From Paracoccaceae bacterium (lineage in GTDB: Bacteria > Pseudomonadota > Alphaproteobacteria > Rhodobacterales > Rhodobacteraceae): a stretch of DNA of 64,000 bases. The position numbers and the translations under genes were made by a program. This document shows, one piece after another, positions 45,429 through 54,649 of this stretch. How positions within the stretch are numbered: position 1 is the first letter of the stretch; each line of letters starts with the position of its first letter. The notes under the pieces were generated by a model. It searched no databases. It worked only from the letters and a program-made list of their open reading frames with translations, and was not told the DNA's origin. Where the stretch lies: contig JAJEHS010000008.1 in the NCBI GenBank assembly GCA_022823605.1, positions 248,001 through 312,000 on the forward strand. Direction: 5' to 3'.

Positions 45429-45478
45429 GAGATTTGTCTTTCTGGAATATTGCCTAATGGTTATTCAATGTTACAAAC

Positions 45479-45507
45479 AAAAAAAGACGCACCTTGCGAG
45501 GATGCGC
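45479..45507 (-). terminator. Terminator-like hairpin between secE and nusG
   Basis: On the minus strand GCGCA and TGCGT pair (one G-U), with a bulged T and CC/GG, around TCGCAA, followed by C and seven T residues. The stem is moderately stable. It lies 84 bp after secE and 51 bp before nusG. A weak TTGTAA-18-CAATAT element follows (45447-45476). Confidence 0.5.
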
Positions 45508-45590
45508 TTATTTTTTCAGTGGGAGGATTCCCATATAGAATTCTATATATAAAGTCAAGAGAAAAAATAAACCAATCAATTCACTTTCTA

Positions 45591-45788
45591 TTAAAACAAG
45601 CCCAACAATCCCGTCAAACCCAAACGAATGACCTGATCCACTAGGAAAAAAAACAAGGAAGCCACGGTGGCCATAAGAAATACCATTCCCGTCGTAACAA
45701 GCAAATCACGTCGACTAGTCCAGACAATTTTCGAAACCTCGGTTCTAACCTGTTGAGCAAACAGGAGGATATATTTAATAAAGGCCAT
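45591..45788 (-). CDS. secE: Preprotein translocase subunit SecE
   Basis: A 65-residue single-membrane-spanning protein: the N-terminal amphipathic part YILLFAQQVRTEVSKIVWTSRRDLLVTTGMV contains the family V-x-K-x-x-W motif, and one hydrophobic helix follows. It stabilises SecY. The short form with a single membrane segment is the common one outside enterobacteria. No tRNA-Trp gene or second tuf gene, which often precede secE, is present upstream. Confidence 0.94.
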   Translation of the reverse strand: MAFIKYILLFAQQVRTEVSKIVWTSRRDLLVTTGMVFLMATVASLFFFLVDQVIRLGLTGLLGLF

Positions 45789-46017
45789 TCTCTAAATCCT
45801 CATAATTTCCGGGCATAATCATGTAGTTTTACAGGATTATTTCTTCAAGTTTCAGGGATTCTACCGATATTGGGTGAAGAATAAGTAAGTTAGTGCTGCA
45901 GAATCGAAATTCAATACAGGCCGGCTAATTTTTACAGGTATTACAAATTGTCATTTGATAAATTAAGATAAGGGAAAATAAATCTGGTTCCACTGAGGAA
46001 GAATTTTAGGTGTAGTT

Positions 46018-46938
46018 ATGGGTTCGATTCTTGTATTGTTGATTGCCCTAATACTTGATGCAATTTTTGGTGATCCCGAAGACCTTTGGAAAAAAATCCC
46101 CCATCCAGTCGTGTTGATGGGGAAATTAATCAAGTACTTTGATCAGGAATTCAATCTCAAGTCTGGCAACAACAGGAAACAGACAGGTCTCATTGGACTG
46201 CTTGTCGGTTCAGTAGCATTTGCAATTCTGGGTCTGATCCTGGAAATGCTACCTTTTATTATAATTGACGTGATCATTGTTACCATATTACTGGCCCACA
46301 AAAGCCTGATACAGCATGCGGAAGAGATAATGGAGACCTTGGGTCTAAGTCTGATGGAAGGGCGACTTGCTGTAGCCAAGATAGTTGGCAGGGATACGTC
46401 CCATCTTAATGAATCAGAAGTGGTGAGAGCAACTGTAGAGAGTACGGCCGAAGGATTTCTAGACGGTGTTCTTGCCCCGATATTCTGGTATCTCGTTGCC
46501 GGATTGCCAGGATTATTGGTTTACAAATTTGTCAACACTGCTGACAGCATGATTGGTTACAAGAACGAACGATATGAAGAATTCGGATGGTCAACGGCAA
46601 AATTTGATGACATATTAAACTATATTCCAGCCAGAATTGTTCCTTTCATAATTGGTATAACCCAACTATCCCTTTCACCAATCAAATTGGCATTTGAGGA
46701 TGGTTCAAACCACCGTTCGGTTAACGCTGGATGGCCCGAGGCGGCATTTGCTTCAGCTCTCGGTATAGCACTATCCGGTCCGAGATCATATGATGGAGTG
46801 TTGCGACAATATCCTTTCATTAACCAAACAGGTCGTATGGAGTTGATTCCAGACGATATCAAGAATTGTATCAAGGTAGCCTGGAAGGGGTGGGCTACGT
46901 CTCTAGCATTCCTTGTTGCACTTTGGGTTATATTTTAA
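46018..46938 (+). CDS. cobD: Adenosylcobinamide-phosphate synthase CobD/CbiB
   Basis: A 306-residue integral membrane enzyme that joins adenosylcobyric acid with aminopropanol phosphate or ethanolamine phosphate in cobalamin synthesis. Typical features are the first helix with LDAIFGDPEDLWKKIPHPVVLMGK, the SLMEGRLAVAKIVGRDTSHLNESEV region, and the motif EDGSNHRSVNAGWPEAAFASALG. It is divergent from secE. No other cobalamin genes are in the window. The gene is called cbiB in enterobacteria. Confidence 0.93.
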   Translation: MGSILVLLIALILDAIFGDPEDLWKKIPHPVVLMGKLIKYFDQEFNLKSGNNRKQTGLIGLLVGSVAFAILGLILEMLPFIIIDVIIVTILLAHKSLIQHAEEIMETLGLSLMEGRLAVAKIVGRDTSHLNESEVVRATVESTAEGFLDGVLAPIFWYLVAGLPGLLVYKFVNTADSMIGYKNERYEEFGWSTAKFDDILNYIPARIVPFIIGITQLSLSPIKLAFEDGSNHRSVNAGWPEAAFASALGIALSGPRSYDGVLRQYPFINQTGRMELIPDDIKNCIKVAWKGWATSLAFLVALWVIF

Positions 46939-47050
46939 GAACCCATGGGTATAACCGATTCCAGTTAATGGCCCGAGCGATTAATGTTGATTAGTTGTCG
47001 TTTTCTTGAAGTTTAATGGACTTGGCTAGATTTTGCTGATGAGCAGAAAT

Positions 47051-47998
47051 TCAAAACAAAACTCGATCCCCGCCCTTTAAGTCCAGGATTTCCCTCGCTT
47101 CGTCGGGAGATGCAATTTCATGGCCCAGATCCTCTACCATACGCCTGATTTTCTTCACCTGTTGGGCATTAGATTCAGCAAGTCTGCCACGTGAGATATA
47201 TAAACTGTCTTCCAAACCAACTCGCAGATTCCCACCCATTTGACTGGCGGTTGTGGCCAGAGGTATCTGTGCTTTCCCCGCTCCAAGAACTGACCAACGA
47301 TAATCTTTGCCAAAAAGGCGATCTGCGGTATTTTTCATGAAGATCAGGTTTTCTACTTCAGGTCCAATCCCTCCTAAAATCCCAAAAATGAACTGAATGA
47401 ATATGGGGGCCTTGAACAATCCCATGTCCATGCAAAACCTCAGGTTATAAAGATGACCAACATCATAACATTCATGCTCGAACTTGATATTGTTTTCCGC
47501 CAAGTTTTCAGCAGCAATTCTAATATCTTCAAAGGTGTTTCGAAATATATTCCCTTCTGAGCTTTTGACGTATTCCTCTTCCCAATCAAATTTCCAGGAG
47601 GGGTACCGGCTGGCAATAGGATGGAAAGCAAAATTCAGACTTCCCATGTTCAGGGAACACATTTCTGGAGAAAATGTTTTTGCCGGCTTGATTCGATCTT
47701 GAATGGATAGCTTAAGGGATCCGCCTGTTGAAATATTAACAACCGAATCAGTGGATTGCTTGATACGGGTTAAAAATGGTCGAAAATCTTCAGGATCAAC
47801 AGAAGGATAGCCATTTTTTTGGTTTCGAGCATGTAGATGTAATATTGATGCACCGGCCTCATAGGCTGCAATTGACTGACTTGCTATGTCATCATAGGTG
47901 TACGGTAAAGCATCGGACATTGTCGGTGTATGTATAGCACCTGTTATGGCACAGGTGATCACTATCTTCTTTTGTTTGGCCACTTTCATTACTTTCAT
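47051..47998 (-). CDS. BKACE family (DUF849) enzyme, 3-keto-5-aminohexanoate cleavage-like
   Basis: A 315-residue TIM-barrel protein of the beta-keto acid cleavage enzyme family. VITCAITGAIHTPTMSDALPYT and SILHLHARNQKNGYPSVDPEDF contain the zinc-binding histidines of the family, and IVVNISTGGS-like VNISTGGSL follows. Members split beta-keto acids with acetyl-CoA. The lysine-fermentation member is Kce, but the family covers many substrates, so the reaction here is open. It stands alone on the minus strand, divergent from the Fic gene region. Confidence 0.85.
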   Translation of the reverse strand: MKVMKVAKQKKIVITCAITGAIHTPTMSDALPYTYDDIASQSIAAYEAGASILHLHARNQKNGYPSVDPEDFRPFLTRIKQSTDSVVNISTGGSLKLSIQDRIKPAKTFSPEMCSLNMGSLNFAFHPIASRYPSWKFDWEEEYVKSSEGNIFRNTFEDIRIAAENLAENNIKFEHECYDVGHLYNLRFCMDMGLFKAPIFIQFIFGILGGIGPEVENLIFMKNTADRLFGKDYRWSVLGAGKAQIPLATTASQMGGNLRVGLEDSLYISRGRLAESNAQQVKKIRRMVEDLGHEIASPDEAREILDLKGGDRVLF

Positions 47999-48471
47999 TT
48001 TTATCGATTAAACTAATACGGGCAGGAATTTTGTAGAAAATATTATTTGTTACTTACATTTAGGCCAAATTTTATGGCTTCAGTATGGATGCGGGATTCA
48101 AAATAGTGCCTATCCAAAATAATCAAACAGTATTATACACCTCGGGAATAAGGCTATTGGAGAGACAATAAAATACTGGAGAGCGAGTTTGTACCTGGTA
48201 TGTTTGCTAGGAAGTTTTGAATTTATCCAAGATTGTCAGAATAAGGTATTAAAAAAATAGGGGATTCTTATGGGCCAAAAAAATACATATCATGTCCTTT
48301 AAAACCATCATTTGAGGAAATAAAGGACAATTATGGCCTAGATAGAGACAAAAAATGATTTTGTGTCCTTTAAATTACCCAATATGGTAACTACGTTACA
48401 TGTTTATGTCCTTTAAATGCTATAATATAAATTATAGTTAACCAAATACCAATTACATACTGGGATTCACA
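47999..48471 (+). promoter_or_regulatory. AT-rich 473-bp upstream region with TGTCCTTTAAA sites
   Basis: There is no gene. The repeat TGTCCTTTAAAN occurs at 48293-48304, 48364-48375 and 48407-48418, with an inverted copy TAAAGGACAA at 48321-48330. A TATAAT hexamer sits at 48421-48426, directly after the third copy. The arrangement looks like a multi-site operator around the promoter of the following Fic gene. Confidence 0.6.
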
Positions 48472-49854
48472 GTGGAAAGCACAATAGACTCACAGAAAGT
48501 AGGCATTCTGGAGCTCATTAGTAAGCACCCAAATGGCCTTTCCAGAGGAGAAATAAAAAAACAATTACCGTTCTCGATAAATTATAAAACCCTTCAAAGA
48601 CGCTTGTCTGACCTGATAGAAGAAGGAAAGGTAAATAGGACTGGAAATAGAAAATCTACCAGATATTATCCCTTAAAAGCAGCAAGTATTAACAATATAG
48701 GACAAATTGTCCCTAAAAATGAAGAAATCTTTAGTCAAAATAGCTTAAACAAACTTAAATTCCTAGATAGACCTGTACATACTCGTAAATTTGTGTCCTA
48801 TAAAAGAGAATTTATTGAAAGTTATGAGCCAAATGTATCATTTTATGTCCCAAAAGATATCCAGGTGTCTCTGTCATCAAAAGGAAAATTACTTAAAAAT
48901 AACCTAGAAGTTAGTACATACAGACGGATTTTTGATTACGAACGATTATTAATTGATCTTTCTTTTAACTCTAGTCGATTGGAAGGTAATACCTATTCAT
49001 TACTGGATACGGAAAAATTATTGAATGCAGGTATCTTCGCTGTTGGAAAAATGTCAGAAGAAACTGTTATGGTAATTAACCACAAGGAAGCAATTTCATT
49101 TCTGTTGGAAAACGTTCAAGAAATTGATTTGAATAATTACACAATTTATAATCTTCATAACTTGCTTTCGGCAGATTTGATCAAGAATCCTGATGCTAGG
49201 GGAAAAATTCGACAAATTGAAGTTTCAATAAGACAATCCACCTACCAACCTATAGATAATCAATTTCAATTGAAGGAATTATTTGAACTTGTTCTTATTA
49301 AGGCTAGGAAAATCAAAGACCCATTTGAACAAAGTTTCTTTATTCTAATTCATTTATCTTATTTGCAAGCTTTTGAGGATGTAAACAAACGGACCTCCCG
49401 GCTTGCTTGTAACATACCATTTATCAAGAATAATTTTTGCGCAATGAGTTTTACCGATGTACCTCGTGACGGATATATCAGGGCACTTTTGGCTATCTAT
49501 GAGAAAAACGAAATTGAACCAATGCTGGATCTATTTTGTTGGGCCTATTCACGTTCTTGCCAAAAATTACGAGTATTGATAGAGACAACGAACGAAATTG
49601 ATCCCTACAGGATCAAAACGCGTATACATAGGAGGAGGGTGATGGGGGAAATTATTTTATATGGCTGTCATGGCCAGAGCTTAGAAGCACATATAGAAAG
49701 CTACTGTAGATCTATGAAGCTTGAAGAATCTGATAAATTTATGGCAATCACCTTGACGGAATTAGATTCCCTGCATGAAGGAAATATAGTTGGACTTGGT
49801 GTTTCACCAGAGGAGTTTAATTCCTGGTTGGAAATGGAGAAAATGAATAGGTAG
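48472..49854 (+). CDS. Fic-domain protein with N-terminal winged helix, catalytic His missing
   Basis: A 460-residue protein (GTG start). Residues 1-65 form a winged-helix-like domain (GILELISKHPNGLSRGEIKK...). A class-II-type Fic inhibition motif SSRLEG lies at 167-172. The Fic core motif at 299-310 reads QAFEDVNKRTSR, so the catalytic His of HPFxDGN(G/K)RxxR is Gln and the first Gly is Val. The subfamily with FEDVNKR sequences is widespread. AMP transfer by the usual mechanism would be impaired; a sensing or DNA-binding regulatory role is inferred. The gene is much more AT-rich than its neighbours, suggesting transfer. Confidence 0.85.
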   Translation: MESTIDSQKVGILELISKHPNGLSRGEIKKQLPFSINYKTLQRRLSDLIEEGKVNRTGNRKSTRYYPLKAASINNIGQIVPKNEEIFSQNSLNKLKFLDRPVHTRKFVSYKREFIESYEPNVSFYVPKDIQVSLSSKGKLLKNNLEVSTYRRIFDYERLLIDLSFNSSRLEGNTYSLLDTEKLLNAGIFAVGKMSEETVMVINHKEAISFLLENVQEIDLNNYTIYNLHNLLSADLIKNPDARGKIRQIEVSIRQSTYQPIDNQFQLKELFELVLIKARKIKDPFEQSFFILIHLSYLQAFEDVNKRTSRLACNIPFIKNNFCAMSFTDVPRDGYIRALLAIYEKNEIEPMLDLFCWAYSRSCQKLRVLIETTNEIDPYRIKTRIHRRRVMGEIILYGCHGQSLEAHIESYCRSMKLEESDKFMAITLTELDSLHEGNIVGLGVSPEEFNSWLEMEKMNR

Positions 49855-49886
49855 TGCCACTCAAAAGTGCTGACCAATGACAGTCT

Positions 49887-50660
49887 TCAACCAACCGATT
49901 CAGAAATAACACTGGTGGTTATGTAATTGACATCAAAATCCCTGTCCGAAATCGACCATTCCGAGAAAAAGGGATTGTATACAAACCCTTTCAAATCAAC
50001 CATATCAAGTCCTGCAGTATCAAGCATCGTCTTCAATTCTTCAGGTTTGACAAATTTGCCCCAATCATGAGTTCCAACAGGGAGCATTCGAAGAAAATAC
50101 TCTGCTCCAACAATCGCCATCATGAAACTCTTGGCGTTCCTGTTCAGCGTTGAACAAATAAACATGCCCCCACTGGTTAGGAGTTTGCTACAGGAAAAAA
50201 GAAATTCCTGCGGGTCATGAACATGCTCAATAACCTCCAGGCAAAGCACAACATCGAATTTAACATCAGTTTCGGCAAGTTCCTCGGAGGATGTTTTCTC
50301 GTACTTGATATCCAGACCAAGGTTTCTGGCATGTTCTTTGGCAACAAGAACATTTTTTTCAGCCACGTCAATTCCATGCACATTGGCTCCCAATCGTGCC
50401 ATGGGTTCTGTAAGCAGCCCTCCGCCACAACCGATATCCAGTATACTTAATCCCTTGAAAGGAAAGGTCTCAGTTAAATCCCTGTCGAATTCCAGCATGA
50501 TTTGGCTGTTGATATAATCCAGACGGGTTGGATTCATCTGATGAAGCGGTTTGAATTTTCCTTTGGGATTCCACCATTCTTCGGCCAAGGAATCGAATTT
50601 CCGAACCTCATATTCATCAACCGATTTCAAAATCGGGGCTTTCTGTTTGTTGGTTGTCAT
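49887..50660 (-). CDS. ubiG: Ubiquinone biosynthesis O-methyltransferase UbiG
   Basis: About 257 residues from ATG 50660; an in-frame TTG at 50690 would add ten residues. The SAM motif ILDIGCGGGLLTEPMARLGA, the preceding KFDSLAEEWWNPKGKFKPLHQMNPTRLDYI and the later CSTLNRNAKSF...GTHDWGKFV are characteristic of UbiG. It methylates two hydroxyls in ubiquinone synthesis, cytosolic face of the membrane. It is convergent with the Fic gene, and no terminator is seen in the 32-bp gap between them. Confidence 0.93.
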   Translation of the reverse strand: MTTNKQKAPILKSVDEYEVRKFDSLAEEWWNPKGKFKPLHQMNPTRLDYINSQIMLEFDRDLTETFPFKGLSILDIGCGGGLLTEPMARLGANVHGIDVAEKNVLVAKEHARNLGLDIKYEKTSSEELAETDVKFDVVLCLEVIEHVHDPQEFLFSCSKLLTSGGMFICSTLNRNAKSFMMAIVGAEYFLRMLPVGTHDWGKFVKPEELKTMLDTAGLDMVDLKGFVYNPFFSEWSISDRDFDVNYITTSVISESVG

Positions 50661-50793
50661 ATGAAAACGTGTTGCAAGCCTTAAGTTCAAAGTTTGAAAT
50701 CACCAAAGTGAATGGTTCAATACCTAAATATACCATTCGGTTAGGCAAATTTCCTTACAAAAATTCATTGGTAAGTTGTGCATCTTTCGAGGA

Positions 50794-51534
50794 CTAGATT
50801 TGATCGTCGTTTAAATAATCCTTGACCTGATTCCAGGCATAGGTCAGGTGTTCACATAATCTCTCCTCGGCAGCGTCCGGGTCTCTCATCAGTATGGCTT
50901 CATAAATCTTTCGATGAGCCTCAAAATTGGTTTGGTTTTTTTCTTCGTTTGATGGCATCAATAACCATCGTGGTGATAACCATGCTGTGTAGGCTCTGTG
51001 AATGGCGGGCAATACCGGATTTTGGGGGATTTGATACAATATGGAATGGAATGCCATATCCGTTTGATAAAATGATTCACTATCCCCAATTGCTTCGCTA
51101 TTGTTTGCCAAAGCCTGCTTTAAGGCAAGGATATCTTCCTTTGTAGCATCTGTTGCGGCTCTGCGTACGAGTATTGACTCAATCAAAACTCTTGTATCAT
51201 AAAGGTACTTGACACTTCCAGGCTCAACCAGGATACGTGAAACTACATCATTGATAGTGTCAAAGGCAGCATCAAAGTCGGATTTGCGTACAACGGGACG
51301 ATAACGGTGGCGAGCTTCAACAAGTCCCTTGTTAGCCAAAGAAAGTATGGCTTCCCTAACAACCGTACGGCTGACTCCAAGAGTCTCAACAATCTTGCGT
51401 TCGGTAGGTAGGGGCTCACCTTCCTTCAACTGTCCGGTATTGATCAATTCAACAAAATGGCGGATGAGTTCATCCGCAGCCCTGCTGTTGTTCATATTTT
51501 CATCGGGACAATCAAAACTGGTTGAATTTTTCAT
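50794..51534 (-). CDS. GntR-family regulator, FadR (FCD) subfamily
   Basis: A 246-residue repressor-type protein. The winged helix LPTERKIVETLGVSRTVVREA (about residues 42-62) is the GntR signature. The C-terminal FCD domain shows VLIESILVRRAA, FHSILYQ, EAHRKIYEAI and HLTYAWNQ, with the Asp/His positions that usually bind a metal next to the effector. It is divergent from an enolase-superfamily gene and probably controls the sugar-acid island through TTTGGTCATACTAAA-like sites (51570-51584 and 54676-54690). The effector is probably a carboxylate, as in related regulators. Confidence 0.9.
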   Translation of the reverse strand: MKNSTSFDCPDENMNNSRAADELIRHFVELINTGQLKEGEPLPTERKIVETLGVSRTVVREAILSLANKGLVEARHRYRPVVRKSDFDAAFDTINDVVSRILVEPGSVKYLYDTRVLIESILVRRAATDATKEDILALKQALANNSEAIGDSESFYQTDMAFHSILYQIPQNPVLPAIHRAYTAWLSPRWLLMPSNEEKNQTNFEAHRKIYEAILMRDPDAAEERLCEHLTYAWNQVKDYLNDDQI

Positions 51535-51569
51535 CGATAATTTCTAAGATATAATTACAATTTGAGTAG

Positions 51570-51584
51570 TTTGGTCATACTAAA
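51570..51584. promoter_or_regulatory. Candidate GntR operator, site 1
   Basis: TTTGGTCATACTAAA, an imperfect palindrome with the FadR-subfamily core TNGTNNNACNA, in the divergent gap between the GntR gene and the enolase-superfamily gene. It differs at two positions from the site before the TRAP operon. Confidence 0.6.
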
Positions 51585-51638
51585 AGACACATTACACTTA
51601 ATTGATACAATTGAAATCAACTAGATAATTATAGGAAT

Positions 51639-52727
51639 ATGTCAATCATAACGCAATTCGAAACCAACCTTTTCAGGGTACCACTTGCCGAGGTGTTAAC
51701 TGATGCCAAGCATGGGGATCATACTCATTTTGAATTGATAACGGTTACCTTGCGATTGCAGGACGGCTCTGAAGGTACCGGTTATACCTATACAGGTGGT
51801 AGGGGTGGACTGGCGATAAAAGCCCTGCTTGAACATGATTTGAAACCCTTTTTGATGGGAAAGAATGCCACTGATGTTGAAGACCTCCATGATGAAATGC
51901 AATGGTATCTTCATTACGTGGGACGGGGTGGAATCGTTTCATTCGCAATTTCTGCCGTCGATATTGCATTGTGGGATATCAGGTGCAGGAAGGCTGGCCA
52001 GCCACTTTGGAAACTGGCTGGTGGGAATTCTGACAGGTGCCGGACTTATGCCGGGGGAATCGATTTGAATTTTTCCCTGCCAAGACTTCTTGATTCGATT
52101 CGAGGGTATATTGACAGGGGCTTCAACGGAGTCAAAATAAAGGTGGGTCAACCAACCCTGGAAGAGGATATACAGAGGGTCAGGGCGGTCCGGGAGATGA
52201 TTGGGCCAGATTTAACCTTTATGGTGGATGCCAACTATTCCTTGAGCGAAAGTGAGGCAATGACAGCAGCCGAGGCTTTCAAACCTTACAATATCCTTTG
52301 GTTTGAAGAACCAATTATACCGGATGATTATATGGGATATGGCCGTTTGGCCGAAAACTCCGGGGTTCCTTTGGCAATGGGGGAAAATCTCCACACCATT
52401 CATGAATTCGAATATGCCTTCAGAGATTCGAAACTAAGTTTCATCCAACCCGATGCCTCAAATTGTGGAGGGATAACTGGGTGGCTAAGGGTTGCTGAAC
52501 TTTCCCGACAAAATGACGTTTCAATTTGTAGTCATGGGATGCAGGAATTACATGTAAGCTTGGTTTCGGGACAAACCAATGCCGGTTGGCTTGAGGCACA
52601 TTCCTTTCCCATAGATCAATATACGATTTGCCCATTGAAGTTGGAGAATCACCTGGCGGTAGCACCCAATGCACCCGGTATCGGGGTGACCTTCGACTGG
52701 GACAAGCTTTATCCCACATCAGTATGA
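51639..52727 (+). CDS. Enolase-superfamily (mandelate racemase/MLE) sugar-acid dehydratase
   Basis: A 362-residue protein of the mandelate racemase subgroup. Visible catalytic positions are KxK in GVKIKVG, metal ligands in MVDANYS, WFEEPI and AMGENLH, and the Asp-His dyad in QPDASNCGG and CSHGMQELH. Such enzymes abstract a proton alpha to a carboxylate and dehydrate or racemise acid sugars. Substrate is not assignable by eye; talarate/galactarate-type dehydratases have similar motifs. It is the first gene of a plus-strand run with an alcohol dehydrogenase and an SDR. Confidence 0.87.
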   Translation: MSIITQFETNLFRVPLAEVLTDAKHGDHTHFELITVTLRLQDGSEGTGYTYTGGRGGLAIKALLEHDLKPFLMGKNATDVEDLHDEMQWYLHYVGRGGIVSFAISAVDIALWDIRCRKAGQPLWKLAGGNSDRCRTYAGGIDLNFSLPRLLDSIRGYIDRGFNGVKIKVGQPTLEEDIQRVRAVREMIGPDLTFMVDANYSLSESEAMTAAEAFKPYNILWFEEPIIPDDYMGYGRLAENSGVPLAMGENLHTIHEFEYAFRDSKLSFIQPDASNCGGITGWLRVAELSRQNDVSICSHGMQELHVSLVSGQTNAGWLEAHSFPIDQYTICPLKLENHLAVAPNAPGIGVTFDWDKLYPTSV

Positions 52728-52736
52728 GAAAACCTT

Positions 52737-53768
52737 ATGAATGAAACTTACACAGCAGCCTTTTACCGTGGCAATCGTACCTTCACCATTGAAAAGCGTT
52801 CAATGTCTAGTCCAAGACCCGAAGAGGTATCGATTCGGGTCAATTATTGTGGAATTTGTGGTACAGATATGCATGTATTCCATGGAAATATGGATGAAAG
52901 AATAGGTTTTGAACGGGTTATCGGTCACGAAATGTCAGGTACTGTCGTGGCGGTTGGAAAAGATTGCTACAATATAGAACCGGGGAACAAAGTCGTAGTC
53001 CGGCCACTTGATCATTGCGGAGATTGTCCAGCCTGTCATGCCGGGCTCAATCATATTTGCCACAAGCTGAAATGCCTCGGACTCGATACCCACGGTGCTA
53101 TGCAGGAAATTTGGACGGTACCAGCCCATACGGTCCATGTATTACCTGATGATATTCAAATGGACCTTGCTGCCCTGATTGAACCACTTGCCGTAGCCTG
53201 TCATGATGTAAGATTATCGGCACTTCAAAAGGGCGAAGATGTTCTGGTCATTGGTGGAGGTCCTATTGGAGCCTTGGTTGCTCTGATGGCAAGAAATGCA
53301 GGTGGTAAGGTAGTGATATCCGAAATCAATCCCCATCGTTCCGAGGTTTTGAAAAAATTGAATTTCGATATTGTTAATCCTTCCGAACATGATCTTGTGG
53401 CCGAAATAAATAAGCGAACTTCCGGAAAAGGCATTGATGTTGTATTTGAGGTATCAGGTTCCCAAGCTGGAGTTGATGCCATGACGGCTGTTGCAGCCAC
53501 TCGGGCACGATTGGTTTTGGTTGCCATTCATGCCAAGAAACCGAAAATTGATCTATTTCAATTTTTCTGGCGTGAATTGGAATTGATGGGGGTCAGGGTT
53601 TATGAACCGGAAGATTATGAAAAGGCAATTGACATAATAGCCAACGGCAAGGTTGATGTTGATTCGCTGATAACCGATATTAGGCCCTTGTCGGAAATCC
53701 AGTCGGCATTTGAAGATTTGGATCAGAATCCTTCGGCAATGAAAACACTTATAACTATGGGAAATTAA
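52737..53768 (+). CDS. Zinc-dependent alcohol dehydrogenase (threonine/sorbitol dehydrogenase-like)
   Basis: A 343-residue MDR oxidoreductase. The catalytic zinc site is CGICGTDMHVFHG plus GHEMSGTVVAVG, and the structural zinc lobe has four cysteines in CGDCPACHAGLNHIC. NAD-binding GGGPIGALVALMARNAGG follows. This type oxidises secondary alcohols such as threonine, sorbitol or idonate. It lies nine bases after the first enolase-superfamily gene and three before the SDR gene, so all three are in one operon and probably one pathway. Confidence 0.9.
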   Translation: MNETYTAAFYRGNRTFTIEKRSMSSPRPEEVSIRVNYCGICGTDMHVFHGNMDERIGFERVIGHEMSGTVVAVGKDCYNIEPGNKVVVRPLDHCGDCPACHAGLNHICHKLKCLGLDTHGAMQEIWTVPAHTVHVLPDDIQMDLAALIEPLAVACHDVRLSALQKGEDVLVIGGGPIGALVALMARNAGGKVVISEINPHRSEVLKKLNFDIVNPSEHDLVAEINKRTSGKGIDVVFEVSGSQAGVDAMTAVAATRARLVLVAIHAKKPKIDLFQFFWRELELMGVRVYEPEDYEKAIDIIANGKVDVDSLITDIRPLSEIQSAFEDLDQNPSAMKTLITMGN

Positions 53769-53770
53769 TT

Positions 53771-54541
53771 ATGAAGGCATCGTCCCTGTTTGATTTATCC
53801 GGCAAAATTGCTCTGGTTACCGGCTGTCGCCGAGGTATTGGTCGTGGTATGGCCGTGGCATTGGCAAGTGCTGGTGCAGACATAATCGGTGTCAGTGCTT
53901 CCCTTGAGGAATCGGGGAGTGATATCGAGAAAGCCGTTTTGGATTATGGTCAAAAATTCACAGGTTACCGATGCGATTTTGGACAGCGAAAATCACTTTA
54001 TGGATTTCTGGATCAGCTTAACAATAACAATGAAATTCCTGATATACTGGTAAACAATGCCGGTACCATTAGGCGGGAACCAGCTGCCCTGCATCCTGAC
54101 GACTGGTGGGATGAGGTATTGGAAGTCAACCTGACGGCACAATTCATTCTGAGTCGTGCAATTGGAAAGAAAATGGTGGAAAAGGGAAGTGGAAAAATCA
54201 TTTTTACTGCTTCACTGCTAACCTTCCAGGGGGGAATTAACGTACCGGGGTATTCAGCTTCCAAGGGTGGTGTTGGACAATTAACCAAGGCTCTTGCCAA
54301 CGAATGGGCCGGTAAAGGTGTTAATGTCAATGCAATTGCTCCGGGTTATATTGAAACCGACAATACCATGGCCTTGCGAAATGATAACGACCGTTACAAT
54401 GCAATATTGGAACGAATACCTGCCGGTAGATGGGGTAAACCCGAGGATTTTGCAGGTCCGATCGTTTTTCTTGCTTCATCCGCATCGAATTATGTAAATG
54501 GTGAGATTCTTACGGTTGATGGCGGTTGGATGGGCCGATAA
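53771..54541 (+). CDS. Short-chain dehydrogenase, KduD/gluconate 5-dehydrogenase-like
   Basis: A 256-residue SDR. It has TGCRRGIGRGMAVALASAGAD (cofactor motif TGxxxGxG), NNAGTIRRE, a catalytic serine region (IIFTASLLTFQGG) and YSASKGG with the Tyr-x-x-x-Lys pair, then PGYIETD and a C-terminal DGGWMGR. The opening closely resembles 2-dehydro-3-deoxy-D-gluconate 5-dehydrogenase KduD. In a pathway with a sugar-acid dehydratase such an enzyme would reduce or oxidise a keto-deoxy sugar acid. Confidence 0.9.
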   Translation: MKASSLFDLSGKIALVTGCRRGIGRGMAVALASAGADIIGVSASLEESGSDIEKAVLDYGQKFTGYRCDFGQRKSLYGFLDQLNNNNEIPDILVNNAGTIRREPAALHPDDWWDEVLEVNLTAQFILSRAIGKKMVEKGSGKIIFTASLLTFQGGINVPGYSASKGGVGQLTKALANEWAGKGVNVNAIAPGYIETDNTMALRNDNDRYNAILERIPAGRWGKPEDFAGPIVFLASSASNYVNGEILTVDGGWMGR

Positions 54542-54649
54542 GGTTTTTTATTCAATGGACGATACCCTTTCCAAAAGGATCTTTATGCCGACTAAAAAAC
54601 AGGGTTTTTCCAGATAAATTTACATGAAATTTTTTCTGCATTAAATTTA

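Noticed and set aside
45789-46017. tRNA-Trp or second tuf gene upstream of secE
   Set aside because: Looked for because it is common there. No cloverleaf or tuf coding sequence is seen in the gap to cobD.
48293-48418. CRISPR-like array made of TGTCCTTTAAA copies
   Set aside because: Copies are only 11-12 bp, unevenly spaced (71 and 43 bp) and one is inverted. Operator sites explain them better.
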